Numbered from the stretch's first letter, positions 54,653 through 64,000 are shown. The stretch: 64,000 bases of DNA from Gautieria morchelliformis (GCA_015179125.1 WHVA01000001.1:1-64000); one strand, 5' to 3'. Numbers and translations: made by a program. Notes: generated by a model from the sequence alone, not told the origin.

Positions 54653-56276
54653 ATGCCCAACTCCTCCGGCAAGAATCAATACCAGAATGACAACAGTGAG
54701 CCACTGCTTCCTATTGATATCCGCAGAGATTCTGATGCTCAACTAAGTTCCCAATGAGGATATCCTTCATGCTGCCCTATTTCAGTATGCGAAGGAATGC
54801 CTCCCACTTCAGCAGCGACTCACCAGACTCAAGAAGGAACTCAACTATGATATCAAGTTTGTGATTCATAAATTGCCTAGTTGTCATACTTACAGAAACG
54901 ACAGACTGACAAAGCTCAAACAACTCAACAAGGCATTCGATGTTCCAACAGTTCGGAACCCACCACCCGCTGGGGTCTCCACACAGCTAGTGTTGCTGGC
55001 CCTGGCTGAGGACGTGGGTGGTCGCAAGGGGACCGGGGGGATACGAGATAAGCTCAAGGAGAAGGGCTGGATGATACCTAGGTATATCTATCACTATTCG
55101 CCATTTTGACTGCTGTGCACTCACTACATTGTAGGCAGATTGTACGTCAAACTCTGCGAATGTTTGCGCCTGAAGGCCTTGATCACCGTTTCCCTGGATC
55201 AGCTCGCATACAACGAGGTCGATTGACCACACTAGGACCATTCCATGAGATTGCGGGGGACGGACATGCCAAGCTTGCTGCACAAGCCCTTCAGATGGGG
55301 GGGGTTGGACTTCCTATTTATGGATTAAAGGACAAGTACAGCTCTGCCATTCAATGGCTCGTTGTCTTGCCCAACGAGCGCCTTGCTGCTGCAATTGGTC
55401 ACCTATATCTGGATTTTGTGGAAGGGTTTAAAGGTTTGAGATATAAGTTACTGTTGTAGTTGATGCAATGCTAACTACTCATTGTGTAGCTTTGCCGCTG
55501 CAGTTAACAGTTGATGGTGGGTCAGAAACCGGTGAGATGTTGCGTTTTCACAAGCATCTACGGTAGGTGTGACAATGCACTCACATATCCAATCCACAAG
55601 CTGACATCCAAATCTAGAGCCATTAAAGCACCTGAGGTTGACAAAACTGAATGGCCACCATATCAGAAGCTCCTGAGCATCCGTAACATTGCCATTGAAG
55701 GACTTTGGCATTGGTTTAGGGAGAATGAGGGCTATGGTCTATTTGAACTTATTACTTATGGCAAGACCCAGGGCATTTTTGACCATACCAGCTCATTGCA
55801 CCGGTATGTGTTTGTATTTTGGCTTCTCTTACATTGATGCATATGACTTAATGATACATTGTAACAGTGCTGTATTCTATTGGATTTGGCCAGTTGTACT
55901 TCAGGCAAAACTCGACGAGTTTGTGATATACTGGAACAATCATACCATTTGTTCACAGCCTGAGAAGGCGATGCCTTCTGGCATGACTCCCAGGCACATA
56001 TATACCTGCCCCGAGGAGTGGGGAGCAGAATCACTCACCATCCCTCTTCAAACCGATGAACAGGACGAAGCTGATGTTGAACATGAGATATGAGAATTGC
56101 GTAATTCTCTTGACATGCCTCCCTCTGAGGCTTTTTGCTGGGTAGATGATGACTTTGACCAGGCAGCCCAACTACTTTACCAACAGTTAGGTTCTCCCCC
56201 TATCACAGCATTATCTGCATGGGATCTATTCATGGCCATGTTGCCAGTGTTGCAGGATATGTATGGGGAAGAATAG
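54653..56276 (+). CDS. Integrase-core (DDE) domain protein of the Agaricomycete-expanded family
   Basis: Exons with GT-AG borders encode NEDILHAALFQYAKECLPL, TKLKQLNKAFDVPTVRN, GGIRDKLKEKGWMIPR (to 55080), then after an intron RQIVRQTLRMFAPEGLDHRF, GPFHEIAGDGHAKLAAQALQ, GLPIYGLKDKYSSAIQWLVV (to 55431), LQLTVDGGSETGEMLRFHKH (55492-55563), KLLSIRNIAIEGLWHWFREN (55617-55804) and VLQAKLDEFVIYWNNHTICS with EKAMPSGMTPRH. The D (GDGH), D (TVDGGSETG) and E (AIEGLWHWF) of an integrase fold are all kept. TGA at 56091-56093 stops the frame, which reopens to 56276 (FDQAAQLLYQQLGSPP). The N-terminal exon border near 54745 is uncertain. The family occurs in many copies in mushrooms and is probably transposon-derived. 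Confidence 0.75.
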
Positions 56277-56929
56277 ACACAAAGGACTTGTCAAGTTCAC
56301 AGATGGTAATTTCGCCTGAACCTGTTGCATTATTGGATTAAGTTTGCGCGAAGGGCAGGAATATAGTACCATGGAAAGAAGGTTGAAGAACACAATTGTG
56401 AGAATTGAGATCTTGCGGGTCAAGGCGAAGGTCGATGTCCCCAGCGTTCCGAGGGCCAGGGTGGATATCTGACGTGGAGTATCATGTGCTTCTCAATACA
56501 ATCACAGAATTATATAAGTACGTACTGTGCAGTTTGCTGCGAGCCACATCCACAAGTTGTCCATCCAATCCCGAGAGGTAACGGGAGTCCTTTCATGAGG
56601 CTGCACGTGCTCTATCCTGCGCACTGTATTGTTTTCTGGTGAAGCGCCATATGTTGTATCACTAGCCTTGGACCTGTTCCCTTTCTCCAACTGTTTGTTT
56701 GGCCGAATTAAGATCCAAGACGGCATATGAAGCGAAAATATTATTGCTCCTTCATTTCCTTCCTTAAGACAACAGTATGAGTTTGGATAAAGGAGAGAGA
56801 TAAAAATCTAGCAAACCGAGTAGTCTAGCCGTTCCCTTATCCTCTTGCACGTTTGTGCGTAGAGCGACTTCTTGTAGAGTAGAATCCGGGATTTGAGTGC
56901 CCGAGATCCAAGTCTGGATGCAATGTGTA
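56277..56929. other. No gene recognised
   Basis: AT-rich, short frames only. It ends where the truncated gypsy LTR begins. Confidence 0.4.
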
Positions 56930-57279
56930 CTAAGCAAATTCCGGAGGAAGCGTAAGTCGAGTAGACAATGCATGGGAACTAACTATTGGGAACAATTGGA
57001 CTACAAGGGGGGTTCAGGGTAATGTAGAACAATGGCAAAGAACAAGGGGTCGGGAAAACATATCTGACAACGAAACACAAGGAGGGTCGGACATATGGTC
57101 TTGATGAACGGTAAGGTGGGTCCGGTGGGTCCTAGTAATAGAGTCAAAAGAACAAGGGAAATGTACGAGGGGCGGAATGTCGGAAATAAAGGAGGGGCCG
57201 AATGTGTTGCGGAAATATCGGAGGGGCGGAAGGTGTGGCGGAACTCAGGGTCGGAAGTCGGAAATGAACGGTCGTAACA
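56930..57279 (-). repeat. Truncated 3' LTR of the right-edge chromovirus
   Basis: Matches 17752-18106 of the full solo LTR (for example CTAAGCAAATTCCGGAGGAAG) and ends GGTCGTAACA at 57279. The other half of the LTR is missing. Confidence 0.85.
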
Positions 57280-57298
57280 GTATCTCCCTTCTAAGGTC
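57280..57298 (-). promoter_or_regulatory. Gypsy polypurine tract
   Basis: Element-sense AGAAGGGAGATAC directly precedes the LTR start TGTTACG. This fixes the element on the minus strand. Confidence 0.75.
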
Positions 57299-57401
57299 GA
57301 CCCCCGCGAGACCACAAGTCGGAATCACGTGACCTGTGAACAAACACGTCGGAGTTCGAAAGATAGGCGGGAAACAAGACGCGTCTTCATTTTGATCCAC
57401 C

Positions 57402-58291
57402 ATGAGCACTCCAGTCGACTTCTCCAAAATGTCCAGTGCCGAGATGAAGCAGCACTGTGTGGACATGCTTGCGCAGAAGGAATTGGCCGAAAAGCGCGAG
57501 GCTGAGGAAGCCGCGCGGAAAGAGAGGGAACGTCTGGAGGAGGAGCGCAAGGAGAGAGAGCGCAAGGAACAGGAGCGTCGGGAGAAGGAGCAGAAGGAGA
57601 GGGAAGAAAAGGACCATAAACGCCGCGAGGAGGAGTCGCGCCTCCGCGAGGAGCAGCGGAAACGGGACGCGGCGAAAAAGGCTGCGGAAGACAAGGCCGC
57701 AGCGGAAAAGGCAGGGAAATCCCGGGTAAGTCGGAAATGTCGTGTGGTGTATTCCGGAGCTCACGGAAAAACTGCCAGAGAGTCGTAGAATCCGAGGGGG
57801 AGTCAGAAGCGGAAAGCAGTGCGGAAAGCACACCGACTCCAGAGGGCAAGGGGAAGCAGAAAGAAGGTGCTCCCATGCCGAACATCGTTGCGGAGCGGAA
57901 ACGGAGGGCGGACAAGTTCCAAAAGGCTCGGAAAGAGAAGATGATCCGGATACTGGAGTTGCGGGAGTTGGGGCCGGAAAATCCTGCTACGAGGAAATGG
58001 AAAACGAGGGATGATGATGAAGAAGAGAAAGCCCCATGCGACCCATGCAAAACCAAGGGGCGGGATTGCGTGTGGTCCAAGAATCCGCAGGAAACCTCCT
58101 GCGAACAATGTCGGGACAAGAAGAGGCGCTGTGTCATTGACGGTTGTGCCGCGAGGGTGGAAAGGAAAAGGCGCAGGGTCGAGACTGAGGGGCCTGAAAC
58201 ACCCAAGTCGAAACTGGGACCGAGTGGAAAGAAGGTTGCGGAAGGCTTTCCAGTGACCGGGAAGCTTCTCCATGGTGTTGCCGCTGTTTGA
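57402..58291 (+). CDS. Antisense spliced gene: coiled coil plus Zn2Cys6-type cluster
   Basis: Exon 1 is 57402-57725 (MSTPVDFSKMSSAEMKQH then a Glu/Arg/Lys-rich coil of about 80 residues, e.g. EEERKERERKEQERREKEQK). The intron is 57726-57778 (GTAAGT...CTCAC...CCAG, 53 bp, phase 0). Exon 2 runs to 58291 and carries CDPCKTKGRDC, ten residues, CEQCRDKKRRC: exactly C-x2-C-x6-C-x10-C-x2-C-x6-C, the Gal4-type binuclear zinc pattern, with basic residues around it. Total 278 residues. It lies between chromovirus pol and 3' LTR on the opposite strand, and the same gene is present in element 2. A role in DNA binding is inference; I do not recognise a named family. Confidence 0.7.
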
Positions 58292-58574
58292 CATCGCCGA
58301 TTCGTTGAGGGGCATCCGGAAAACCCAACGCGGGATCCGGAACCTTCTTGCGGAGATGGCGGTGGTCCAGGAACAGCAGTTGCTGTCGTTCCAAAACCAA
58401 AAGGCCGTCATGTCGACGGTTTGGGAACAATTCAACCGGGAATTCCGGTGGCGGAACGACTTGCTCCGGGATCGCATGGAGGTGCGCATGCAGGAGCAGG
58501 AGAACGAGGCGGAAGCTGGTATGAGCCAAAGGGCGGAAGTGAGGGTGGAGACTGAGTTGACGAACGGGAGATAG
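58272..58574 (+). CDS. C-terminal part of the antisense gene, in another frame
   Basis: The frame reads LFDIADSLRGIRKTQRGIRN and VWEQFNREFRWRNDLLRDRM, an amphipathic helical region. It matches DPLLDIARSLHGFL of element 2, where it lies downstream of the zinc cluster. So the intact protein very likely continued into this domain, and a frameshift or missed intron near 58200-58270 separates them here. Confidence 0.55.
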   Translation: MVLPLFDIADSLRGIRKTQRGIRNLLAEMAVVQEQQLLSFQNQKAVMSTVWEQFNREFRWRNDLLRDRMEVRMQEQENEAEAGMSQRAEVRVETELTNGR

Positions 58575-59057
58575 TGTTGGGTACACCAAAATCAAGCATA
58601 ATATATCCAATTTGTTGTGTGCTTTCTCAATTTCTTCTCATGTTGTTCTTGTATCATGCATCCATTTCTCTGGTTATTTTCGAAATTTTCCACTCACTCC
58701 CTGTCTCTCTATTTCATTTTGTTATTCCTACTTTCACAAGCGGCTGCACCCAGCGGAGTCTGAAATGACTTCGACGCGCGAGCTCTTGGGCGCTAAAGGG
58801 CCGGGTAGTAGTACATGCGCAGTGAAACAGTTTCCCCCTCTCTCAGTGACAACTAAATTCACTGAGAGAGGCAAGTAAATTAGTCTAGCATTCTTTCGAT
58901 TTATTAACCTAGAAATCCTCTGTAGTGAATTGTTTTCTAGGTAGTGTATAATATATTTACAGTGACAACTAAATTCACTGAGAGAGTGAATTGTTTTCTA
59001 GTCTATTCTTTTGAGCACCAAGTCCAGTCCTACTGCCTATAATTCCTGTCCTCTACA
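58575..59057 (+). mobile_element. Solo LTR, family B, with perfect 5-bp target duplication
   Basis: Runs from TGTTGGGTACACC to CCTCTACA and is flanked by GATAG at 58570-58574 and 59058-59062. It matches the copy in Helitron H2. It contains two copies of the hairpin CTCTCAGTGA(CAACTAAAT)TCACTGAGAG, about 105 bp apart, and the repeat GTGAATTGTTTTCTAG twice. Inserted just after the antisense gene's stop. Confidence 0.85.
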
Positions 59058-59234
59058 GATAGGTCATGCGGAAGAGGGTCAGGAAGCGGATAACGAGGGT
59101 GAGGGGGAAACGATGAGGGAGGATTAGGTGTTGAAAGACTTGTAGATAATTTCTTGAAGTGTCGGAAAATAGAGTAACGGAAAATTAATCGGATTTTGAC
59201 AATTGACTTGAGAACTGTAAGAATCAATGGGGTA

Positions 59235-59421
59235 GCGGAAATGGGGCCGGAATTGACTAGGGTGCGGAAATGGGGCCAGGCTTATCAGGATATGACTTGT
59301 GGAAATCAGCGACAAGGTCAGAGGCGTGGTCTAGTTCCATGGCGGAAATCCACGAGGTCTCTTCGTCGGTGTTTTCATAGCCTGCCCACTTGACTAGGTA
59401 CTGGAGTTGGCAGCGGTATCA
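59235..59421 (-). pseudogene. Chromodomain of element 3
   Basis: After TGA at 59419-59421 the frame reads YRCQLQYLVKWAGYENTDEE, SWISAMELDHASDLVADFH and SYPDKPGPIS. It is a canonical chromodomain with the aromatic cage (Y, W, Y). Without readthrough of the TGA it would not be joined to integrase. Confidence 0.85.
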
Positions 59422-60417
59422 TCTGTCAAGCTTGGAGTTGAGAATTTCCGAGATCTCATATTCTGGTTCTCCATCGATGATGACTGGCGGAGGCGGAGGT
59501 TGTTCTCGATTTGGAATTGTGTTCAGAACTGCTGGCTCAAGCATAGAGACATGGAATACCGGATGTACTGCGCGCATATTGTCAGGAAGTCTGAGAGTGA
59601 AAGAACGACTGCCGGCCTTAGCGATAATCTCATAAGGGGCAAGGTATTTTTCAGAGAGCTTCCTCGAGGGGCGAGTAGTGTGGAAGTTTTCCGCTTTGAC
59701 AAAGACTTTGTCGCCTATCTCGAATGCCGGTTGCGGAAGGCGTTTCCGATCGGTGGAAGTTTGATATCTCTTTGTGCAGCGGAAATGTTCTCTCGGAGGT
59801 GCTGGTGAAGGTCGTCAAGTTCCACAACGAAATCTCGGGCTCTTGCAGAGGCGAGGTCGCGTTCGGGGTGGATGGCGAGATTCGGGTGGTAAGCCTTGTT
59901 GGCGTAAAAAGGTGAAATTCCGGTGGTGGCGGAAGGTGCATTGTTGTAAGCAAATTTCCGCGAGCGGAAGAAGGTCGGACCAATTGCTGTGTTGGTAGTT
60001 GCAATAGACGCGGAGATACTGCTCAAGGGTCTGATTAGTACGTTCCGTTTGTCCGTCTCCTTCGGGGTGATAACCGGAAGTGAAGTGGAGCTTCATGTCG
60101 AGAGCCTTGCCAAGCGTGCGGAAAAAGGAGGACACGAATTCTGATCCACGGTTGGAAGTGACATGGGAAGGAATTCCGTGCTTGGAAAAGATGTGGAGCA
60201 CGAAGAGTTGTGCGAGTTGGGTGGAAGTGATGGTGTCGTAGGTCGGAATAAAGATGGACTGCTTTGTAAGGCGGTCAACGATCACTAGAATGGTATCATA
60301 GCCAGATGACTTAGGAAGTTTCTCAATGAAATCCATGGATATCGAATTCCACGGTTGTTCCGGGATCGGAAGTTGTTTCAGGAGGCCGTAGGGTTTGTGA
60401 CGTTGAGGCTTGGCTCA
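59422..60417 (-). pseudogene. Integrase of element 3, with frameshifts
   Basis: From TGA 60415-60417 onward: RHKPYGLLKQLPIPEQPWNS, MDFIEKLPKSSGYDTILVIV (first D), KHGIPSHVTSNRGSEFVSSF (second region), HPEGDGQTERTNQTLEQYLR (E), then a shift near 59960 to AEFAYNNAPSATTG-type sequence, a shift near 59770 and the C-terminal PAFEIGDKVFVKAENFHTTR, YEIIAKAGSRSFTLRLPDNM and HVSMLEPAVLNTIPNRE. The domain is complete in content but not in frame. Confidence 0.87.
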
Positions 60418-61443
60418 CATACAGGTGGTGCATGACTTGCAATAGTCTTGGACCATCGTGCGGAGAAGAGGCCCAGTATAGGTACGTCGGATTATGTCGA
60501 GGGTTTTGTTCTGGCCTGGGTGTCCTGAGAGCGGGTGATCGTGGCTTTGCTGGAGCATGCGAAGTCGTAGATCGTTGGTATCCGGAATGTAAATCCGGGA
60601 CTTGTACTGGAGAAATCCGTCAGAATCGAGGGACCATCCAGGACTGGTGGGGTCATCGAGGTGGGCTGCGGAGATGGGGTCGGAACGGAGTGCGGAACGG
60701 ATGTCGGAATGGAGAGACTCGGTGTCCATAATGATTGAGGCGCGGAGTAGCGGAAACTGCAATGCTGTGGCACGCAGGGACGATGCCAGTTGCTCAGTCG
60801 AGAATACTGGGCGGAAATTGTGCGGATTAACGCTGGCATAGTCACTACTTCCCTCTTTTGGGTAGATGTCCCAACGTCTAGTGAGTGCGTTGGGTTTTGC
60901 TCTGAGCTTTCCGGGGCGGAAGCGGATCACCATGTTGAACTGTGAGAGATATTCAGACCAGCGGACTTGACGGCAAGTCAAAATCTTGGTAGTCGCGAAA
61001 TACTCAAGGTTCTTATGATCCGTTACAACGTCGATCAGATAAGTTGGACCTTCGAGGTAGTGTCTCCAGATTTTGAAGGCTTCGAAAATCGCAAGTAGTT
61101 CCTTATCGTGGACGTCGTAGTTGAGTTCCGGGGCGGAAAAGGTGCGGGAATGAAAGGCGATCGGATGAATTTCTCCGTCGTCGGGTGAAATGATGGAAAG
61201 AATGGCAGCTAGCGCATAGTCGGAAGCGTCGGTTTCGAGTACAGGTTGGGCATCTGGAATCCAGAAACCAAGTATAGGAGCCGTAGTGAAGGCCGATTTG
61301 AGGGCTTCAAATGTGGAATGGCATTCCGGAGTGAAATTCCATGGGGCACCCTTCCTGGTTAGACGCGTGAGCGGAACAGTAATGTCGGAAAAATTATAAA
61401 TGAAACGCCGGTAAAAGTTGGCGAAGCCAAGGAAAGACTGCAC
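60415..61443 (-). pseudogene. RNase H and integrase zinc region of element 3
   Basis: An open stretch starting [20 protein letters not shown] (RT thumb) runs through RNase H ([58 protein letters not shown]) and the integrase zinc region (HDHPLSGHPGQNKTL, YCKSCTTCM) to TGA at 60415-60417. In element 2 the same position is an arginine codon (CGC, in CMRGKP). Confidence 0.88.
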
Positions 61444-61447
61444 ATCC

Positions 61448-62962
61448 TTAACACGTCGGGGTTCCGGCCATTCTTGAATTTCCTTGACTTAGTCCTCTGC
61501 CATGGTAAGACCTGTTGGAGAGAGGATGTAGCCGAGGTATTCGCCGTGTCGCAATGCCATTCGCATTTCTCTGCTTTTGCGTAGAGATGGTGTTTGTGTA
61601 GACGGCGGAGTACTTCGCGGACATGTTCCCGATGTTTTTCCGGTGTGTCGGAATAGATGAGGATGTCATCAATGTGGACTAGGACGCATACGTCGAGGAG
61701 GTCGGAAAATACGTTGTTCATGAATCGTTGAAAAGCGGCGGGAGCATTGGTTAGACCAAAAGGCATGACAACCCACTCAAAAGCACCGTAGCGGGTGCGG
61801 AAAGTGGTTTTCCACTCGTCACCTTCGCAGATGCGGACAAGGTGATAAGCGTGCCGGAGGTCGATTTTGGTGTAGATCTTCGCCCTGCGGGGAGTGTCGA
61901 GTAGGTCAGAAATGCGCGGAAGCGGATATTTGTCCTTTTTAGTGAGGGCATTGAGTCCGCGGAAATCGACGCAGAGGGGGAGAGATCCATCCTTCTTCTT
62001 GATGAAAAGGACCGGAGCACCGTGCGGAGACAGCGAAGGGCGGATAAAGCCCATGTTGAGATGTTCGTCGACGAACTCGCGGAGAGTTTGGAGTTCACTT
62101 TGCGAAAGGGAGTAGATCGGTCCAAGGGGCGGAGATGCTCCTTCTTCCAAATCTATCTTCAGATCGTAAGGTCGATGTTCAGCAGGTTTATAGGCTTTGG
62201 ATTTATTGAACAGGTCGGGGAAGTCACGATATTCTTCCCGAACTGAGCTCATGTCGACCGGAGCGGAAGTCAAGGCGGAACGAGCCTTGACTGAAGCTGA
62301 ATCGGAAAGGTGAAGCTGGAAAACGGTCGTATCCTCTTGCTGTTGCAATACGCGGAAAGCGGTGGCGGAAACGAGTGCAATACGAGGAGCTTCGAGGGAC
62401 GGAGGTGCTAAAGCGGGACCGGAGTGCGGAACTGAATCCATGAGCGGAGTTGCAGAAGAGGCTTGAGCCATCTTTGCGGACGACATCGGAATAGACGGAA
62501 GTTGATCCGGGGTACGGAACTGTATTTGACCCAATGCCCAGTTAATCAACGGATTATATCGGGTGAGCCAATTGTGTCCTAGTACAACGGAACAGCTAGC
62601 ATCTAGCGGAGTAACGTAAAATGTAACTTCATGGTTGTCCCCAGTAGCGAAAAGAATAGACAGGTCCACGACTTGGGAAATTGGCGTGTTGGAAGACCCG
62701 TCGAAAAGGCGGAGCGGAATTGTCGGAATGTTGCGGGTCGAAAGTTTATGTTTCAAAACAAAGTCGGAATCGAGGAAACAATGAGTCGAACCGGAGTCGA
62801 TCAATGCGATAAACGGGGGTGCGGAAATGGTGTCGGAAGTGAGCGGAACACAGAGGGAGTCGGAGGATGAAAGAGCGGATGCATTGAGTGTAACCTCGTT
62901 TGTCGCACGAATGGGGTCAACACAGCCCTCAGCTCGTGCGGAGGCCAGAGGACTGCTGACTA
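61448..62962 (-). CDS. Pol of element 3: protease and reverse transcriptase
   Basis: The frame is open from the frameshift site at 62963-62969. Protease: [81 protein letters not shown] and [20 protein letters not shown]. The catalytic motif is HIDD; most relatives, including element 2, have YIDD, so one key aromatic is changed. A frameshift near 61545 puts the thumb region out of frame and TAA near 61488 follows. Confidence 0.87.
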
Positions 62963-62969
62963 TTTTTTT
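62960..62969 (-). promoter_or_regulatory. Probable -1 frameshift site at the gag stop
   Basis: Element-sense A-AAA-AAA-TAG: seven A directly before the gag stop. A -1 slip gives AAA AAA ATA GTC, which is the open pol frame leading without a stop to the protease. The arrangement matches known retroelement -1 sites; function is not shown. Confidence 0.6.
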
Positions 62970-64000
62970 GAATCCGCAGCGGGAGCCGCTTCGGATTTCT
63001 CTTCCGTCTTTGCTGCACGGCCCTTGGCCTTAGCAGCGGAGGCGGAAGCGCGAGTGCAGTCGCGAGCGACATGACCGCCTTTCCCGCAGAAGAGGCAAAG
63101 GTTGTTGTCCATGCGACGCTGGCGTTCTACAGGGGTTAGTTTTCCGTCTTTCCCAAGTTTGTCGGAAAGATCCGGGGTGCTCTTCCGGGCATTGGTGTTA
63201 GAACCAGAGGCCTGGTTGTTCCGAGGGGTGTTGTTGTTGTTCCGGTTGCCGGAGTTGGATCCGGAACTGTTGTTGTTGTTGTTTCCGGAGTTGGTGTTTC
63301 CGGAATTGGTCTTCTTCTTGTCTTTATCAGACTTCTTGTCGGAAGACTTGTCGTTCTTGCTCTGGGCGGAGGTTTCACGAGCAATCTCGGAGTGTCTTTC
63401 CCAGTAGCGCGAATCAATGGATTGGGCGAGGTTGCGGAGGTCGGTAAGGGTGGCGGGTTTTCTGATGCGGGCAATTTCATCCTTGATGCGGGATGGCAAG
63501 CCCATGTAAAACTGGCGTCGGAGTGCGGCTTCTCCCCATTGGACTCGAGGAGCGAGCTGCTGAAACGTGACGATATATTTAGCTATCTTATGAGTGTCTT
63601 TCATACGAAGCTTATCGAGTTCATTTTCTGCATCGGCTTCCATGTCAAATGGTCCGAAGTTGCTGCGGAGTTCGGAAACGAAGTTGTGGTAATCGTCGGC
63701 CCAGTCGACGAGAGCAAACGGGTCCATGAGGGCGGGTTCGAAGTAGTCGAGAGCCATGCCTCGGAGATAGGAAAGGGCATAGTTGACCTTCCGTTCGTCG
63801 TCGGGAAAGGTGTCGGGACGATCACGGAAATTCAGTTGAAGCTGGACCAGAAATGGCTGGAGCTTCTTGGGGTCGGAACCGTCAAACTGATCTGGTTCGC
63901 GGACCTTTGTCTTGGGGCGTGGTGGCGCTTGGGCCGGGCGCTGAAGTTGTCCGGCTAGCATGGCGATAGCTTGTGCAAGATCCGGAACTGGCGCGGGCGG
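62960..64000 (-). CDS. Gag of element 3, continuing off the right edge
   Basis: The frame is open to the window end (DLAQAIAMLAGQLQRPAQA). It contains the gag core (REPDQFDGSDPKKLQPFLVQ, FEPALMDPFALVDWADDYHN, GLPSRIKDEIARIRKPATL), an Asn/Ser/Gly-rich stretch (about residues 220-260), a CCHC knuckle CLFCGKGGHVARDC and ends APAADSKK at 62960. Gag packages element RNA. The start codon could be M at 63961 or lie outside the window. Confidence 0.92.
   Translation of the reverse strand, partial: PPAPVPDLAQAIAMLAGQLQRPAQAPPRPKTKVREPDQFDGSDPKKLQPFLVQLQLNFRDRPDTFPDDERKVNYALSYLRGMALDYFEPALMDPFALVDWADDYHNFVSELRSNFGPFDMEADAENELDKLRMKDTHKIAKYIVTFQQLAPRVQWGEAALRRQFYMGLPSRIKDEIARIRKPATLTDLRNLAQSIDSRYWERHSEIARETSAQSKNDKSSDKKSDKDKKKTNSGNTNSGNNNNNSSGSNSGNRNNNNTPRNNQASGSNTNARKSTPDLSDKLGKDGKLTPVERQRRMDNNLCLFCGKGGHVARDCTRASASAAKAKGRAAKTEEKSEAAPAADSKK

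Larger units (their letters stand above)
57280..64000 (-). mobile_element. Ty3/gypsy chromovirus at the right edge (element 3), partial
   Basis: In element sense: gag (from beyond 64000 to 62960), pol with protease, RT, RNase H, integrase and chromodomain (to about 59235), a noncoding interval with a family B solo LTR, an antisense gene on the opposite strand (57402-58574), the polypurine tract and a truncated 3' LTR. The 5' LTR is outside the window. Pol has several frameshifts and stops, so this copy is dead, but it is the best copy here. Confidence 0.9.

Overview
The window reads as repeat-dense nuclear DNA of a basidiomycete, most likely an Agaricomycete. The reasons are short GT-AG introns of about 50 bp, a NACHT-WD40 gene of the Agaricomycete type, DUF6533-type membrane proteins, an integrase-core DDE family common in mushrooms, Tad-like LINEs, Ty3/gypsy chromoviruses, Ty1/copia, PIF/Harbinger, CACTA and Helitron elements. 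Species is not determinable from the sequence alone. Ordinary single-copy genes are almost absent. The only recognisable host-type genes are decayed (NACHT-WD40, glycyl-tRNA synthetase), duplicated (DUF6533) or present as fragments inside transposons (aspartic peptidase, Zn2Cys6 transcription factor).

Layout. 1-3 kb: a gypsy pol fragment abuts a broken NACHT-WD40 gene on the minus strand. 4.2-8.0 kb: a dispersed repeat (called R here) followed by a DUF6533 gene; a related R-plus-gene block lies inverted at 36.3-42.0 kb. 9.8-14.2 kb: a Harbinger element (transposase plus Myb/SANT gene, convergent) split by a 2.07-kb Helitron. 14.4-22.9 kb: a LINE fragment, then a decayed chromovirus with an antisense gene broken by two solo LTRs, an internal inversion in integrase, and a junction to a copia gag. 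23.7-26.1 kb: a TIR element carrying a transcription-factor fragment. 27.4-33.2 kb: a nearly intact copia element with target duplication. 35.5-38.8 kb: an hAT-like and a CACTA element downstream of the second DUF6533 gene. 42.7-51.2 kb: a LINE split by a 5.5-kb Helitron. 52.5-53.7 kb: a glycyl-tRNA synthetase relic. 54.6-56.3 kb: an integrase-core gene. 56.9 kb to the right edge: a chromovirus with gag, pol, chromodomain, an antisense coiled-coil/Zn2Cys6 gene and a truncated 3' LTR.

How it fits together. Most of the window can be explained by nested insertion, and several layers can be dated relative to each other from target-site duplications or restored empty sites. The two most unusual items are (1) a pair of related Helitrons with matching ends and clean A|T empty sites, one loaded with gene fragments, and (2) a spliced gene on the strand opposite to the chromovirus pol, encoding a long coiled coil and a canonical Zn2Cys6 cysteine pattern, in elements whose DNA is packed with CGGAA motifs. 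In-frame TGA codons, several where arginine is expected, recur across unrelated elements and host relics and point to CpG decay.
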